Shown piece after piece: positions 1 through 9,030 of a DNA stretch of 64,000 nt. The notes under the pieces are model-generated. The model had not been told where the DNA came from, made no database searches, and was given only the letters and a program-made list of their open reading frames with translations. Position numbers and translations under genes: made by a program. Source of the stretch: Cupriavidus sp. D384 (GTDB taxonomy: Bacteria > Pseudomonadota > Gammaproteobacteria > Burkholderiales > Burkholderiaceae); NCBI RefSeq assembly GCF_001652915.1, contig NZ_BBQI01000012.1, forward strand, positions 1-64,000, written 5' to 3'. Positions within the stretch are counted from its first letter, which is position 1. Each line of letters opens with the position of its first letter.

Positions 1-318
1 ACGCCGGGAAGGGTCGGGCCGAGCAGCTCTCCATCCGCGGAAGGCGCGAATCCCCCGCTCGCTTCAAGCATAGGCAACGGGGTCACGACCCGGCGTCGAC
101 CGGATGGGGGAACGGGGTCGGCGCGCCTCATCCGTTTAATGGGCCGAAATTGCCTGCCGCCGGTCGCCCCCCGCCTCCCCTATGATGGATGTAGCCACCG
201 CCCCTTGGCGGTGCGCTTTAGGGCGACCCGCCACCTGGAAATGGTTGCGGGTCTTTTTCTGTCCCTGCGGGCGGTGACGTCACCGGCGACGTCATCGCCC
301 CCGCCTCCAGCCGGGACC
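1..318. other. No gene recognised
   Basis: GC-rich sequence with no open frame that resembles a protein I know. It is the upstream flank of a degraded gene starting at 319. Confidence 0.5.
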
Positions 319-570
319 ATGCACGTCCGCCTGTTGCGTAGCGGCGACCGCGCGCTGTTCCTGTACGCGGGCGCGAGCCTGAACAGTTGCCCAGCCCCGT
401 GCAGGCGTGGCTGGTCCCGGTGTCCACCGAGACCGTGGCCGACCTTACGCTGCCCCCCTGCTCGGTCTCGACCGGTCGATGGTGCTCGAGGCGCTGCGGG
501 ACACCGGGTATTGAGCCGTCGATCTGAACGGCATCGTGACGGGGTTCGGCACGGCGGCGGTGGAGGTCGC
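319..570 (+). pseudogene. Degraded paralogue of the small protein at 14447-14716
   Basis: An ATG at 319 opens MHVRLLRSGDRALFLYAG, which matches the start MFITLHRNGPRALFVRAG of the minus-strand gene at 14447-14716. After about 22 codons the similarity moves to a second frame (EQLPSPVQAWLVPVSTET) and then to a third (GLDRSMVLEALRDTGY, a TGA where Trp is expected, then AVDLNG). The third part lines up with the GLSPSAILYDLTVHGY region of the intact copy. This is a decayed gene with at least two frameshifts and one stop. Function is unknown. Confidence 0.6.
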
Positions 571-927
571 CGCGCGCAGGAACGCGGCCGGCAGAGCTAC
601 GGAATTGCTACGCGACAAGGGGAAACTACCCGGTAACCCGCGGCGTGAAGCCAAAATGAGGCTTCGCACCAGTCCCTCATTGACCAGATTACGCCCTACT
701 TCAGTCATTCGGTTTAACGAATTGAACGGCTCCGATGGGTCGGCTACGGAAGTCCGGGCCGCCAGCGAGGCCTGGTGGTCGGCTGACTTCCGGATTCGGC
801 CAGACTCGGACATTGCTATATCTCTCACGAGCGTCCGTAGTGCACCTACGAACTGACGCTACCCGAACAGGAAATGGCTCTGCTAAAGCGGTTCGATCTG
901 GAGGGAGCCAACAAGCAGGTCCGACCT

Positions 928-1143
928 TTAGCCTCGCGAAATTAGGTGAACGTCCTCTTCAACTTCGTCTTCATAGTGGATCAAGCCGTAGAGGGGAAAA
1001 TCAATCATCACGCCCTTCTTGAGATACCCCCATTGGGCCTCCGGGATGCTCCAGCGTAAATATGCCGGATCCAATATCACATACAACGACGCCTCCCTTG
1101 TCGTCGCCCATGCCAACGATGTCGCCCACCCGAACATCTTATC
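928..1143 (-). pseudogene. Frameshifted small hypothetical gene
   Basis: On the minus strand one frame reads RVGDIVGMGDDKGGVVVCDI near 1135-1075 and another reads SIPEAQWGYLKKGVMIDFPL then YGLIHYEDEVEEDVHLI from about 1065 to the stop at 928. Both pieces look like real protein and neither is complete, so I read them as one small gene broken by a frameshift near 1070. Its function is unknown. The inference rests on protein-like composition only. Confidence 0.45.
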
Positions 1144-1429
1144 CATCGAAATACTTCATCGAATTCCCCTTAATATCAGTCCACGAATTGCTCAATAAGC
1201 ATCGCACCTACAGGCAATTCGGCAGGCCTGACCGCCCCTATCGGTTTCCAAAAACACTTACACGGACGTGGAGTGCCTCTAGGAGCCTGACGAGCCTGAG
1301 TTGGCGCCACTCGACGCACCAGCTCCATAATTCTGTACTGCATCACAGGCCGGCTCCGCCTACTGCTATCAAGACGGTGGAGACCCGGCGCTTACACTAA
1401 ACCTACCTTGGTTCGAAAGGAGATGCTGC

Positions 1430-1924
1430 GTTACGCAATCTCGACGTACACCTGGTCGGCAAAGGCGGCAAGCCCCATAGAGTCACATTGACCCCTTGGC
1501 GCTTGCGGCGCGGGAACTCAATTTGTTGGAGCGCGGGCTTCGTGCCATCCACGCTCGGTGGAATCCCGCTACGCCCTATATTCGGTAGCCTGGACGGCGG
1601 CGAAACCGGTATCACGCGACTGCGCCTATGGGAAGTCATGCGCTCCGACTCTTCAGGCTCGCAGCGGACATCATTGAAGGCGTTCGTCCTGGGTTGGCGG
1701 AGAAGCTCCGACGGGCAACACCACACTGGATGCGGCACACCGACGCGACCCACGCGCCGGCGAAGGGCGTTGGACTGAGCGCCGTGCGCGACAACCTGCG
1801 CCACGCCTCAATATCGACCACGTCCATCTACTTGCTGCCACCATCGCCCTGGGAATTCACAGACGGCATCATGCCTCTCGCGAAGCTCGCAGGTATCCCT
1901 TCTCTTGTATTTCTGTACTGGTAG
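1430..1924 (+). pseudogene. Tyrosine recombinase (phage-type integrase) remnant
   Basis: The C-terminal half of a site-specific integrase is readable across several frames. NLDVHLVGKGGKPHRVTL contains the K-beta hairpin. ALAARELNLLERGLR follows in another frame. From 1628 comes PHWMRHTDATHAPAKGVGL followed by LSAVRDNLRHASISTTSIY, which keeps the H-x-x-R, LxH and Tyr motifs of the catalytic core. No N-terminal domain is visible and the frames are broken, so this is an inactive leftover of a mobile element. Part of a second integrase lies at 12.15 kb. Confidence 0.7.
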
Positions 1925-2752
1925 CGCCGAACGTGGTGAGCACTCGCTCGGAGGAACGTCCGAGAAAGCTACACGTCCTGCATGTGCCGCCAAATGGGGC
2001 AAACGTGGGACACTTTTGAACTAACTTGTAAGTGTACCTGTGACGCAGAGCCACGGCCACCTACAATTCGAGGATATGCAGCCCCGTGGCATCTAGACTC
2101 TGACTGCCGGCTTTGTGGGCCGGCAGTAGTTCAATGTCTTTCTCTCCGCCGGGTTCCAGGCTGTGCGATCACGACTCATACGGTTCCCCTGAGCCATGGA
2201 GTTTGAACGCTTACGCCAGCGGCAAATCTCTGCCACGCTGTACCCGTTCCAGCAGCCGTCTTCGACAAGCCGTGAGACGGTCGGATCCGATAGAACGACC
2301 GAATCATGCGACCTCGTCACTGAGAATCGGCGCACCCACCATAAAGGACTTACGATGCCCAGCCGTGCCACTTTTTTCAATTATCAACGCGTAACATCTG
2401 TGCCACTGGTGCGACACGGCCTAGGCCGCCTGTCGTTTAAGAAGCCTGCAGGAAATGGATTGACCCTCATCCGTCTTGCGGCAACTTACCTTCACAGTGC
2501 TGTGACTACGCTCTTCGACTCGCATAGCGCCGTCAATGTGGACTGGCCTGAGCTTCAGTCGCCATCCATTCCAATGGCCAATCAATTTCGGCGATCAAAG
2601 GGAAGGCGGCGTGCCGGATTTCCGCGCCTTCAACGGGTGCCTGCCTGATGCAACCATCGTTAGTCTTTCTGCGGACTAAAAAATTTAGTCGGTCCCACGC
2701 GGTGCAAGAGAGCCGTTCACTTAACCGTTGTTTGCACTCGGGACAATAGAAA
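1925..2752. other. No gene recognised
   Basis: No convincing coding frame. The only structure I note is the palindrome GACTAAA-aaa-TTTAGTC at 2674-2690, just beyond the cspA terminator. Confidence 0.45.
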
Positions 2753-2785
2753 TAAAAAACCCCGTCATTGCTGACGGGGTTTCTT
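2753..2785 (-). terminator. Intrinsic terminator of cspA
   Basis: An 8-bp stem CCCCGTCA/TGACGGGG with a TTGC loop is followed on the minus strand by a T-run. It lies about 20 bp beyond the cspA stop codon. Confidence 0.85.
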
Positions 2786-2805
2786 CATCAAGCTAGGAAA
2801 CCTGA

Positions 2806-3009
2806 TTAGACTGGCTCGATCTTCGTTGCTGCGGGACCCTTCTGGCCCTTGCCTGCTACGAAACGAACCTTCTGTCCTTCCTGGAGGCTCTTGAAACCAC
2901 CGCCCTGAATTTCAGAAAAATGCGCGAAGAGATCTTCGCCCCCTGCATCGGGGGAAATAAAGCCGAAGCCTTTCGAATCGTTGAACCACTTTACAGTACC
3001 GGTTTCCAT
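2806..3009 (-). CDS. cspA: Cold shock protein, CspA family
   Basis: A 67-residue single cold-shock domain, the usual length for the family. It is a cytoplasmic five-strand beta-barrel that binds single-stranded RNA or DNA and melts RNA structure. RNP1 (KGFGFI, residues 13-18) and the RNP2-like DLFAHF (26-31) are both present, as is the usual start TGTVKWFN. An AAGGAG site sits 8 nt before the ATG. A long leader lies upstream, as is common for csp genes, and an intrinsic terminator follows. Most Burkholderiales carry several csp copies, so this paralogue need not be cold-induced. A broken infA copy lies about 1 kb away on the other strand. Confidence 0.95.
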   Translation of the reverse strand: METGTVKWFNDSKGFGFISPDAGGEDLFAHFSEIQGGGFKSLQEGQKVRFVAGKGQKGPAATKIEPV

Positions 3010-3671
3010 GTGAGGACTCCTTAGAGATTCTCGCCAACGAAGGATGCTGACGAGGCACGACGATCAAGGAAGATACATGGAGAGAAAGTGGCCCTAACGG
3101 GGTGCAACTGACGCTGCGAGACTAGCTTGAAGATCCTGCCAGGTCGGTTATACAGGTGCAGTCGTACGCGGTCAATCAAAAGCTTCAGGGGTATCTCTCG
3201 TTCCGGCTGCCCCTCGGTGCTTGCAGTGGGGCGCTAGTCTCGATCATGCCGTCGTCCAAAGCTCGACATGCTCTCACATCGGAAGGCATCGATCGCCGCC
3301 GCAGCGGATTTCGATCAAAGGTGTTAGGATGTGACCGTTGTCGACAGAATTCGATAGCCGCGCGCCGAAGCGACATCATGACTAGAAGAGCGTTATCGGC
3401 CACTCCGGGGTACACCGGATTCTGTGGGTAGCCTCTTGCCCTAACCTATTCGACCAGCGGCAGAGCCGCACCGCAGCCAGCGTATGTACAGAAAGCGCTG
3501 ACTTGCGAAAGTACGGTCTCGATTGCGTCTTCGTCCCTCTTTGCTTCCACGAAAACGAAGCTTCGGCGGCGCCATCCGTTTTTTTCACTACCAGCACCAC
3601 GGCACCAGTGGCGGTCAACATGACTCGACACTTTTAGTACACGTTCGCCGTGTTGCAAAACTGAGAACAAT
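3010..3671. other. Mostly non-coding, includes the cspA leader
   Basis: The first ~150 bp upstream of cspA would be its promoter and leader. On the minus strand around 3620-3450 two overlapping frames have protein-like stretches (for example FVFVEAKRDEDAIETVLSQV), perhaps another decayed small gene. Evidence is too weak to call one. Confidence 0.35.
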
Positions 3672-3935
3672 TTGAGTTACGAATACACGCCCTTCACCGT
3701 TTCCGTCTTCCCAATTCAGCAAGAACCCGGTCTGTGGTTCGCGAACTACATGATTTCCGAGTATCGAGACGGCGCTGAACGCGTCGTCGCAAACGCTTCG
3801 ATGCGCCATACCACCTATGGCTCGGAGTCAAAGGCCAAGCAGGCGGCTCGCTACGCAGGCAACCGCGCGGTGGCGCATTTGCAACCGCAATCTTATGGGC
3901 TGCGTCGCGCGTACCTCTCTACACCACTCGCGTGA
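3672..3935 (+). CDS. Small hypothetical protein, YRG-type paralogue family
   Basis: 87 residues from a TTG start. I do not recognise a named family with certainty. The layout matches several other tiny proteins in this window: an N-terminal Tyr-containing motif (YEYTPFTVSVFPI), a central aromatic strand (GLWFANYMI), and a C-terminal helix after a tyrosine (YGSESKAKQAARYAGNRAVA). Relatives may be those annotated as DUF6566-like in Burkholderiales, but this is from memory. No signal peptide or membrane segment. Probably a small cytoplasmic alpha/beta protein. Confidence 0.6.
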   Translation: MSYEYTPFTVSVFPIQQEPGLWFANYMISEYRDGAERVVANASMRHTTYGSESKAKQAARYAGNRAVAHLQPQSYGLRRAYLSTPLA

Positions 3936-3962
3936 AAAAACGTAGCATTTATCGAGGCGTAC

Positions 3963-4174
3963 ATGGCTAAAGAAGAACTGGTGGAGTTTGGTGGTAGGGT
4001 CTCGGACGTGCTTCCGGACAACCGCTTTCGCGTCATACTGGAAAACGGCTTCACGGTCTGGGCCTACTCCTCAGGCCGGCTAAAAAAGAACCGCATACGC
4101 GTACTCGCGGGAGATCGTGTCACACGCCATATGACCTGACAAAGGGTCGCATCAACTATCGCCACAAGTCTTAA
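3963..4174 (+). pseudogene. infA: Translation initiation factor IF-1, frameshifted copy
   Basis: The frame from ATG 3963 gives [20 protein letters not shown] and continues through RFRVILENG, a clear IF-1 (S1/OB fold) that binds the ribosomal A site during initiation. It stops early at 4137-4139 after GDRVTRHMT, 58 codons. The expected ending [14 protein letters not shown] is present at 4130-4171 in another frame, with a stop at 4172. The segment that normally joins GDRVT to YDLTKG is shortened, so a small deletion broke the reading frame. Intact IF-1 is about 72-87 residues. A functional infA must exist elsewhere. Confidence 0.85.
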
Positions 4175-4550
4175 TTAATAAGACAGACATAAGATGCCTA
4201 TCGACGACGAGTGGGAAGAGACGCATCTCACACCCGCCAGTTGGACTACGGGCAGCTACCACCACGCCATGGCCTGCAGTCGACGTGCCATTACCTGATG
4301 TTGTCGTCATGACCGTGCGACGAGCTGTCACTGCAATGTACGGACGTCCTTCGCGAGTTGTAGAGGAACGCAATCCGCTAGCCTCTGCTGATAAAGCATG
4401 GCGATCCGGATTTCGGAATCTAACCGCACGCACGGTGGTCACTTGCTACCGGCACCGATTTCCAATGCGACTAGGCATCGCGCACGGGCATGTAACGCAT
4501 GAGTGTACATATTGAGTGTGAGGAGCGCTGCCAACGAGTAGCCCGCACAG
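4175..4550. other. No gene recognised
   Basis: Short open frames exist on both strands but none has recognisable motifs. Confidence 0.4.
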
Positions 4551-4823
4551 TTATGCCAACCCATACACTATATCGATAGCGAGTCTTCCGTAATGAAGCG
4601 CCGCTTGTGATGCTGCGGCTTCCGTGAAATAGTCGTCTTCATCCGCAGCACAGTCACAATACATCCGTTCGTCGACTACCGAGTTGTAACGGATCGCCAT
4701 CATATACTGCCATTTCGGACCAGGGACGTTGCTGCTTGCCGCTGCCGTAGAAACCTCAAACACCGCAGTGTGCACGAACATCCCACGGTATGCGTCGCAC
4801 GTCTTATTTACTCTTGCTTTCAA
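4551..4823 (-). CDS. Small hypothetical protein, YRG-type paralogue family
   Basis: Up to 90 residues from a TTG at 4823; an internal ATG at 4778 would remove the family's N-terminal motif, so the longer form is preferred. It has AYRGMFVHTAVFEV near residue 11, a WQYMMAIRY strand, and the C-terminal helix ALHYGRLAIDIVYGLA. These positions match the proteins at 9031, 6521 and 5986. No enzyme motif or signal peptide is visible. Function unknown. Confidence 0.6.
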   Translation of the reverse strand: MKARVNKTCDAYRGMFVHTAVFEVSTAAASSNVPGPKWQYMMAIRYNSVVDERMYCDCAADEDDYFTEAAASQAALHYGRLAIDIVYGLA

Positions 4824-5110
4824 GTAGATTTCTCCCGGCTACAGGAATCGAAGTCGAGTGGCTGAATCTGCTCCACCACAATAGCCGCACAACCCCGCCG
4901 TCTCCTCTGCTAATTTGTCGATCAAGTATTAATGAGATCACGAACAAAAAACTCGCAGAAAGCAACAATGAGATTGAGATAGCCCTGGATCGCGTTGGAG
5001 GGAGACCCGGGGCTGCCGCAGGTGAGCGAGCGGCCGACACTGGGTTTCTATGAGACAACGACAGTCTGCATCGTAGCCATCGTATGCACTTCGGAGAACG
5101 TTCGACGAGG

Positions 5111-5395
5111 TCAGATACCGGCAAGCGATGCGTCAGGTACGAGGCCCGCGATGATGTCTTCGCCTCGGCGCACTGCAGCGCGCTTGGCGGCCCCCATTTC
5201 TGTCCAGTTCTCGTCGGGCACACGGAACACTCTGCTAACGAGGTCAGTCGGCTTCTCCCCCTCTCGACAAATCACTACGGAAGCGCCGTAGGCGCGATCG
5301 GGTCGACGTTGATGCCACACGCGACGGTGCTGCATGTTGTAGACCAAGGGGTAAATGTCGAAGCCCCTACTGCTTGCCGCCGGATTGTCGTCCAC
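5111..5395 (-). CDS. Small hypothetical protein, YRG-type family, divergent
   Basis: 94 residues from a GTG start preceded by a GGAGTAGGAA stretch. It begins with SSRGFDIYPLVYNMQ and ends with AAVRRGEDIIAGL, matching the YRG...GR-x-A-x-D layout of its neighbours, but the first Tyr is missing and the C-terminal motif is altered. It may be a drifting or decaying copy. Function unknown. Confidence 0.5.
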   Translation of the reverse strand: MDDNPAASSRGFDIYPLVYNMQHRRVWHQRRPDRAYGASVVICREGEKPTDLVSRVFRVPDENWTEMGAAKRAAVRRGEDIIAGLVPDASLAGI

Positions 5396-5411
5396 TTCCT
5401 ACTCCCACGAG

Positions 5412-5675
5412 TTAGCTTCCCACTCTACGCTTGTTGGACACTAAATAGTCAGTTATTTCCAGTGCCCGGTCCACATCCGACGCGGCGGCTCGCTTTGGGG
5501 CATCCAGGGCATGCTGCATATGCAGCGTGTTCCAAGCCATCATGGCATCGGTCAGCAGCGTCAACGAGTACGAGACCGCTGCCAGCGAGGCATCGTGTCG
5601 AACCAACTCCAAGGGAATCTTTCCATAATGGATGATGGCCCGCTGCACGGTGTGCACAGCCTCACCGCGATTCAT
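5412..5675 (-). CDS. Small hypothetical helical protein
   Basis: 87 residues from ATG 5675, beginning MNRGEAVHTVQRAIIHYGKI, with predicted helices and no signal peptide or metal-binding residues. The segment TVQRAIIHYGKIPLELV resembles TVQREYVLSLYHYGTLPIH of the candidate at 10067-10291, so the two may be paralogues. No good ribosome-binding site is visible. Function unknown. Confidence 0.5.
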   Translation of the reverse strand: MNRGEAVHTVQRAIIHYGKIPLELVRHDASLAAVSYSLTLLTDAMMAWNTLHMQHALDAPKRAAASDVDRALEITDYLVSNKRRVGS

Positions 5676-5724
5676 GGCATGCTGCTTTGTGAAGCAGCGG
5701 CCCAACGACGAGAGGAAACGATCG

Positions 5725-6039
5725 ATGGAACACAGCAAGGAGTACTCGCAGGCATTCCGCGAGGTGGTGGAGGCCATGGACGGTGTCCGGGAGGAGTTGC
5801 GCCGTATGCGGAACGGCGTGGTGGACGATGCGTGTGTGGCGGCGGTGGAACGCGCGCTCCACGCGCGTGAGCGTCTGCGACGTCAGGTTCACACACGTCA
5901 GGCCTTTGAGGCCAGTTCGCCGCATGGACATGGAGAGGGGGTTGGCTCCTTCTCATCGAACAGAGCTATGGCCTGGCCTGCGGGACTACCTCCTCTTGAC
6001 GAAGGTGGATATTCCGTCGATTGCGTCCCGCGCCGATGA
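5725..6039 (+). CDS. Possible small coiled-coil protein
   Basis: 104 codons from ATG 5725, preceded by GAGGAAAC. The first 55 residues are rich in Glu, Arg and Val with a helical, coiled-coil-like pattern (FREVVEAMDGVREELRRM). The rest is low in order. Its 3' end overlaps the minus-strand gene at 5986-6255, so either this protein ends in junk sequence or it is not real. I recognise no family. Confidence 0.35.
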   Translation: MEHSKEYSQAFREVVEAMDGVREELRRMRNGVVDDACVAAVERALHARERLRRQVHTRQAFEASSPHGHGEGVGSFSSNRAMAWPAGLPPLDEGGYSVDCVPRR

Positions 6040-6255
6040 CAAGGCCAGCGCTATAGCAGCATGCGGCCCGCTGGCGAAATGCTGGACCATGGAGGGAAGC
6101 AGTCGGCGGGAGCCCAGGCCTGTACTGACTGGTGTTATGGTTACGGTCGCGAGAAAGCGAGGTTGAACCAGGTCACCGCCGGGGACTGCACCGGGTGCGT
6201 GACCCACCTTCGCCGATACCCTGAATCCCTTGTAGATTGCGTTGTTCTGATACAT
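5986..6255 (-). CDS. Small hypothetical protein, YRG-type paralogue family
   Basis: 89 residues from ATG 6255, with AAGGAA 7 nt upstream deciding the start. It reads AIYKGFRVSAKVGHA near the N-terminus, FLATVTITP in the middle, and a C-terminal helix AAIALALSSARDAIDGI. The layout (Y-[RK]-G, aromatic strand, Ala-rich helix ending in a D-x-I-like motif) matches the other members in this window. No catalytic motif is seen. Confidence 0.6.
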   Translation of the reverse strand: MYQNNAIYKGFRVSAKVGHAPGAVPGGDLVQPRFLATVTITPVSTGLGSRRLLPSMVQHFASGPHAAIALALSSARDAIDGISTFVKRR

Positions 6256-6520
6256 GTCTGTTCCTTTGATGACCAAGCATACGTAGATATTCCGGGATGT
6301 GTCTGATTTGCTTCTTGCGACAAGATAGCAACGTCATTGCGAGCGTTTGCCTCTCCGTAGACAAGCGCCGCATCGAAAGTAGTGGGTGCCGCCCATGAGA
6401 TCGCAGGATTGCACGCTAAAAAATCGTCTTGATGGGTCCTGCATTAGGACGAGTCATCGAGTACGTACTACATAGCTAAACGCTCCGGCCAAGTGAGTGA
6501 AACCAAATGCGCGCCCCTGG

Positions 6521-6757
6521 TCATTCATCCGGCCCAAGAATAAGGTCCACGGCGGCCCGCCCCGCTAGTTCCGCCACGAGGTAAGCCCAACGCCTAGAGT
6601 ACGGCCCGCCAAAGACTTTGATTCTCTTGCCAATCGCTGCAACACCCGGTGGCCTCATTGGCCCCTCAACTTGGAACCAGACGTCGAACATGTCCTTGGA
6701 CGCCAGACTGAGATCGACATGGATATCGAACCCCCGGTACTCTGCGACGCGATCCAT
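6521..6757 (-). CDS. Small hypothetical protein, YRG-type paralogue family
   Basis: 78 residues from ATG 6757, with AGGAG 7 nt upstream. It has AEYRGFDIHVDLSLASKDMF at the N-terminus, FDVWFQVEGP in the middle and ELAGRAAVDLILGPDE at the end. This is the cleanest example here of the two-ended motif, with intact YRGFDIH and GRAAVDLILG, and is useful as a reference for aligning the others. Probably a small soluble protein. Function unknown. Confidence 0.7.
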   Translation of the reverse strand: MDRVAEYRGFDIHVDLSLASKDMFDVWFQVEGPMRPPGVAAIGKRIKVFGGPYSRRWAYLVAELAGRAAVDLILGPDE

Positions 6758-7212
6758 CACAGAACTCCTCTGCAAAGGTGGCAACGAACGTAGAAACCAC
6801 TTTGGGGTTGGAAGAAGTGTCTCTCCCACCGATCTTCGACTCTATCGGTCCTGGAGAAGAATTGGCTTGTTTCGGCGCGGGATTGAGCGAACGAAAATCG
6901 TCGCGGGGCGTCGAGCATGAATTTTTCCAGGAATCCCTACGAGTGACTTCAGGAATCATCGGTCCTAAGACGAATCGAGGGGGAAAGTCCCGAAAAACGA
7001 GTGATAGACGAGCCAGAAAGGGGAGCAGCGCGAAGCGATACCGCTACCAGTATAGGGAGGTGACGCGTATTGTCCTACTCACCTTACAAATTGGCCCCTG
7101 CCCCACAGATTACAGCGCCGCTTACGTGGCACGCGACCACCACCTCTCGCGGTACACTGAATTCAATTGGTAGAGCCCCTTACCACCATCCCACGTCGAC
7201 GCAAGGTGCGAA
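6758..7212. other. No gene recognised
   Basis: The intergenic region upstream of the transglutaminase-like gene probably holds its promoter. No convincing -35/-10 pair or coding frame was identified. Confidence 0.4.
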
Positions 7213-8070
7213 ATGAACCGCCTTCGGTACTCCGTGAATCTGTCCTATGAGGTCCTGGACGCCACGGCAGACTTTCTCTTGATCGTCGAAGCCGCAAAGA
7301 CTGCAAGACAGTCCATCGTCTCCGAGCATCTGGCACTCACGCCAACGGTTGATGCCGCTCACCACACGCATTCACTCTGTAACCGCCTGCTCAGGATACA
7401 CGCGTGCAAGGGCCCATTAGCCGTCCGCTATGAGGCTGTCGTGGACATCGACCACCGTTTTGAGGACGTTACGTCGTTGACCGAGGTGCCGGTCGCCCGA
7501 CTTCCTGTCGATGTACTTTCGTACCTGGCGCCTAGCCGGTATTGCGAGTCCGACCGCACGATGGAGTTCGCCATGCGGGAGTTTGGCGGCATGCGCCCCG
7601 GTTATTCGCGCGTGTATGCGATTCGGGAGTGGGTGCGCAACCATGTGCGCTTTCTTTCGCGATCCACTAATGAGCGGACCTCAGCAATCGATACGCTCGT
7701 GGAGCGCACCGGCGTATGCAGGGACTTTTCCCACCTGATGATCGCAGTTTGCCGTGCACTGAGTATTCCCGCCCGTATGTCCAGCAGCGTGGACTATGGC
7801 GCTGATCCTGCGTTGGGCGCGCCAGACTTTCACGCAGTGGTCGAAGTGTTCCTGTCAGGTGGATGGTACCTGCTCGATCCTTCGGGGGTGTCCATTCCCG
7901 CTGGCCTGCTGCGCATTGGCACCGGCCGGGATGCTGCGGACATTCCGTTTGCCGCCATATTCGGCAAGGTCGAGTCGATGCGGCCCTTTATCGAAATCCA
8001 GCCAATATCCGACCCGGCTGCCGGGATCGACTTGCCGCTCGCAACAACGAGCGCCATCTCCACCTGGTAA
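7213..8070 (+). CDS. Transglutaminase-like cysteine protease family protein
   Basis: 285 residues with a C-terminal transglutaminase-like domain. The catalytic triad is visible: Cys169 in TGVCRDFSHLMIAVCRAL, His207 in DFHAVVEVF and Asp222 in WYLLDPSG. The first ~100 residues match the N-terminal beta domain common in bacterial members. Such proteins usually cleave or rearrange peptide or amide bonds; the substrate cannot be inferred. No signal peptide is visible, so it is probably cytoplasmic. The start at ATG 7213 has a weak AAGG site. It seems monocistronic, and the next gene faces it on the other strand. Confidence 0.85.
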   Translation: MNRLRYSVNLSYEVLDATADFLLIVEAAKTARQSIVSEHLALTPTVDAAHHTHSLCNRLLRIHACKGPLAVRYEAVVDIDHRFEDVTSLTEVPVARLPVDVLSYLAPSRYCESDRTMEFAMREFGGMRPGYSRVYAIREWVRNHVRFLSRSTNERTSAIDTLVERTGVCRDFSHLMIAVCRALSIPARMSSSVDYGADPALGAPDFHAVVEVFLSGGWYLLDPSGVSIPAGLLRIGTGRDAADIPFAAIFGKVESMRPFIEIQPISDPAAGIDLPLATTSAISTW

Positions 8071-8076
8071 CCGGCA

Positions 8077-8394
8077 TTAGCGCCCTCCGCCTTTCATCCC
8101 CTCGATTTCCATGGCGGCATTCCAATCCTCGTATGCTGCAATCGGCTCCATGGCGTCGCCAACGAACGATGCCGCACGTTCCGCGGCAGCTGCTGGCCCC
8201 AGAAGAACATCTTCCGTGCCGCCGTCCTCGGTCGTCGGAGGCACCAGCATGTCTTCGAGCATCCCGCGTAGTTCCGGGGTATCCCATGGCTTGCCAAGCC
8301 TCGTTTTTCTGTTCTGATAATGGCGAACCTCCGAGTCCTGCTCGGCGGTAAGTGGTAGGCCTCGAAATGTAGGGCCTGTGTCAGGATGGATCAT
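8077..8394 (-). CDS. Hypothetical protein, 105 residues
   Basis: A hydrophilic protein from ATG 8394 with no signal peptide or membrane segment. The N-terminal half is rich in charged and Pro residues; the C-terminal half (AAAAERAASFVGDAMEPI) is helical. It ends 7 bp from the convergent transglutaminase-like gene. I recognise no family. Confidence 0.55.
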   Translation of the reverse strand: MIHPDTGPTFRGLPLTAEQDSEVRHYQNRKTRLGKPWDTPELRGMLEDMLVPPTTEDGGTEDVLLGPAAAAERAASFVGDAMEPIAAYEDWNAAMEIEGMKGGGR

Positions 8395-8470
8395 GGTGTG
8401 CCTCCCGCATCGGTCGGCTTCGTTGAGTTAAGAGGCATCGCCCTGCGCCTTGCCGGGCAATTTCCTCGGC

Positions 8471-8608
8471 TTACGACTTCCTCTTGGCAAGACCGTCGCT
8501 CCGAACCCGCGACTGAACCGTGCTAAGTGGGGTTGCCGGGATGGAAGGTTTCTTCGGTTGCTTGGGCTTTTTTGCTTCACGGTTACCGCGTAGTTGGCTT
8601 TTTGCCAT
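8471..8608 (-). CDS. Small basic protein, 45 residues
   Basis: ATG 8608 has AGGAG 6 nt upstream and opens a short frame MAKSQLRGNREAKKPKQPKK ending GLAKRKS. The protein is very rich in Lys and Arg. Short MAKSQ-type basic proteins of this kind are, as I recall, common single-copy genes in Burkholderiales, with unknown function; nucleic-acid binding would fit the charge but is inference. It is short enough to be missed by automatic gene calling. Confidence 0.75.
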   Translation of the reverse strand: MAKSQLRGNREAKKPKQPKKPSIPATPLSTVQSRVRSDGLAKRKS

Positions 8609-9030
8609 GGGAACTCCTATTGCATTGCTTGCCGGCTGGGCAACCCCAGCATACGCGCTTAATCTTCGGCATAGGGAATTAATCCGTCCTATCCATGACT
8701 TCGTATGGCACCAGCGGTGAGAGTCCCGGTCGCTGGCATTGCGACTGAGCTATTCCGCCTCGCAACCGAACGCCTCAGCGCGGACGCGCTGGCGTTCGCC
8801 GAACTTCCGCGCTCGGCTTTTGCTGTCGCTCGACATCCAGTTTCTGCAATCGGCACTATTGCGTTCATCAGCCATTCATGGCTTCGACCGGCTTGCGGAG
8901 CGTAGGACAGCGTCGGACATCAGCTTTGAGTTGCAGCGCGCACGATGTCATGAAAGGGAGCGATCTGCGCTGCTACAAGTGTGTCGGAGGGCGTGCCTCC
9001 TAAGGACATTTGCTATCGGGGGCCTTCATC
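8609..9030. other. No gene recognised
   Basis: Intergenic region between divergent small genes; no motif-bearing frame seen. Confidence 0.4.
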
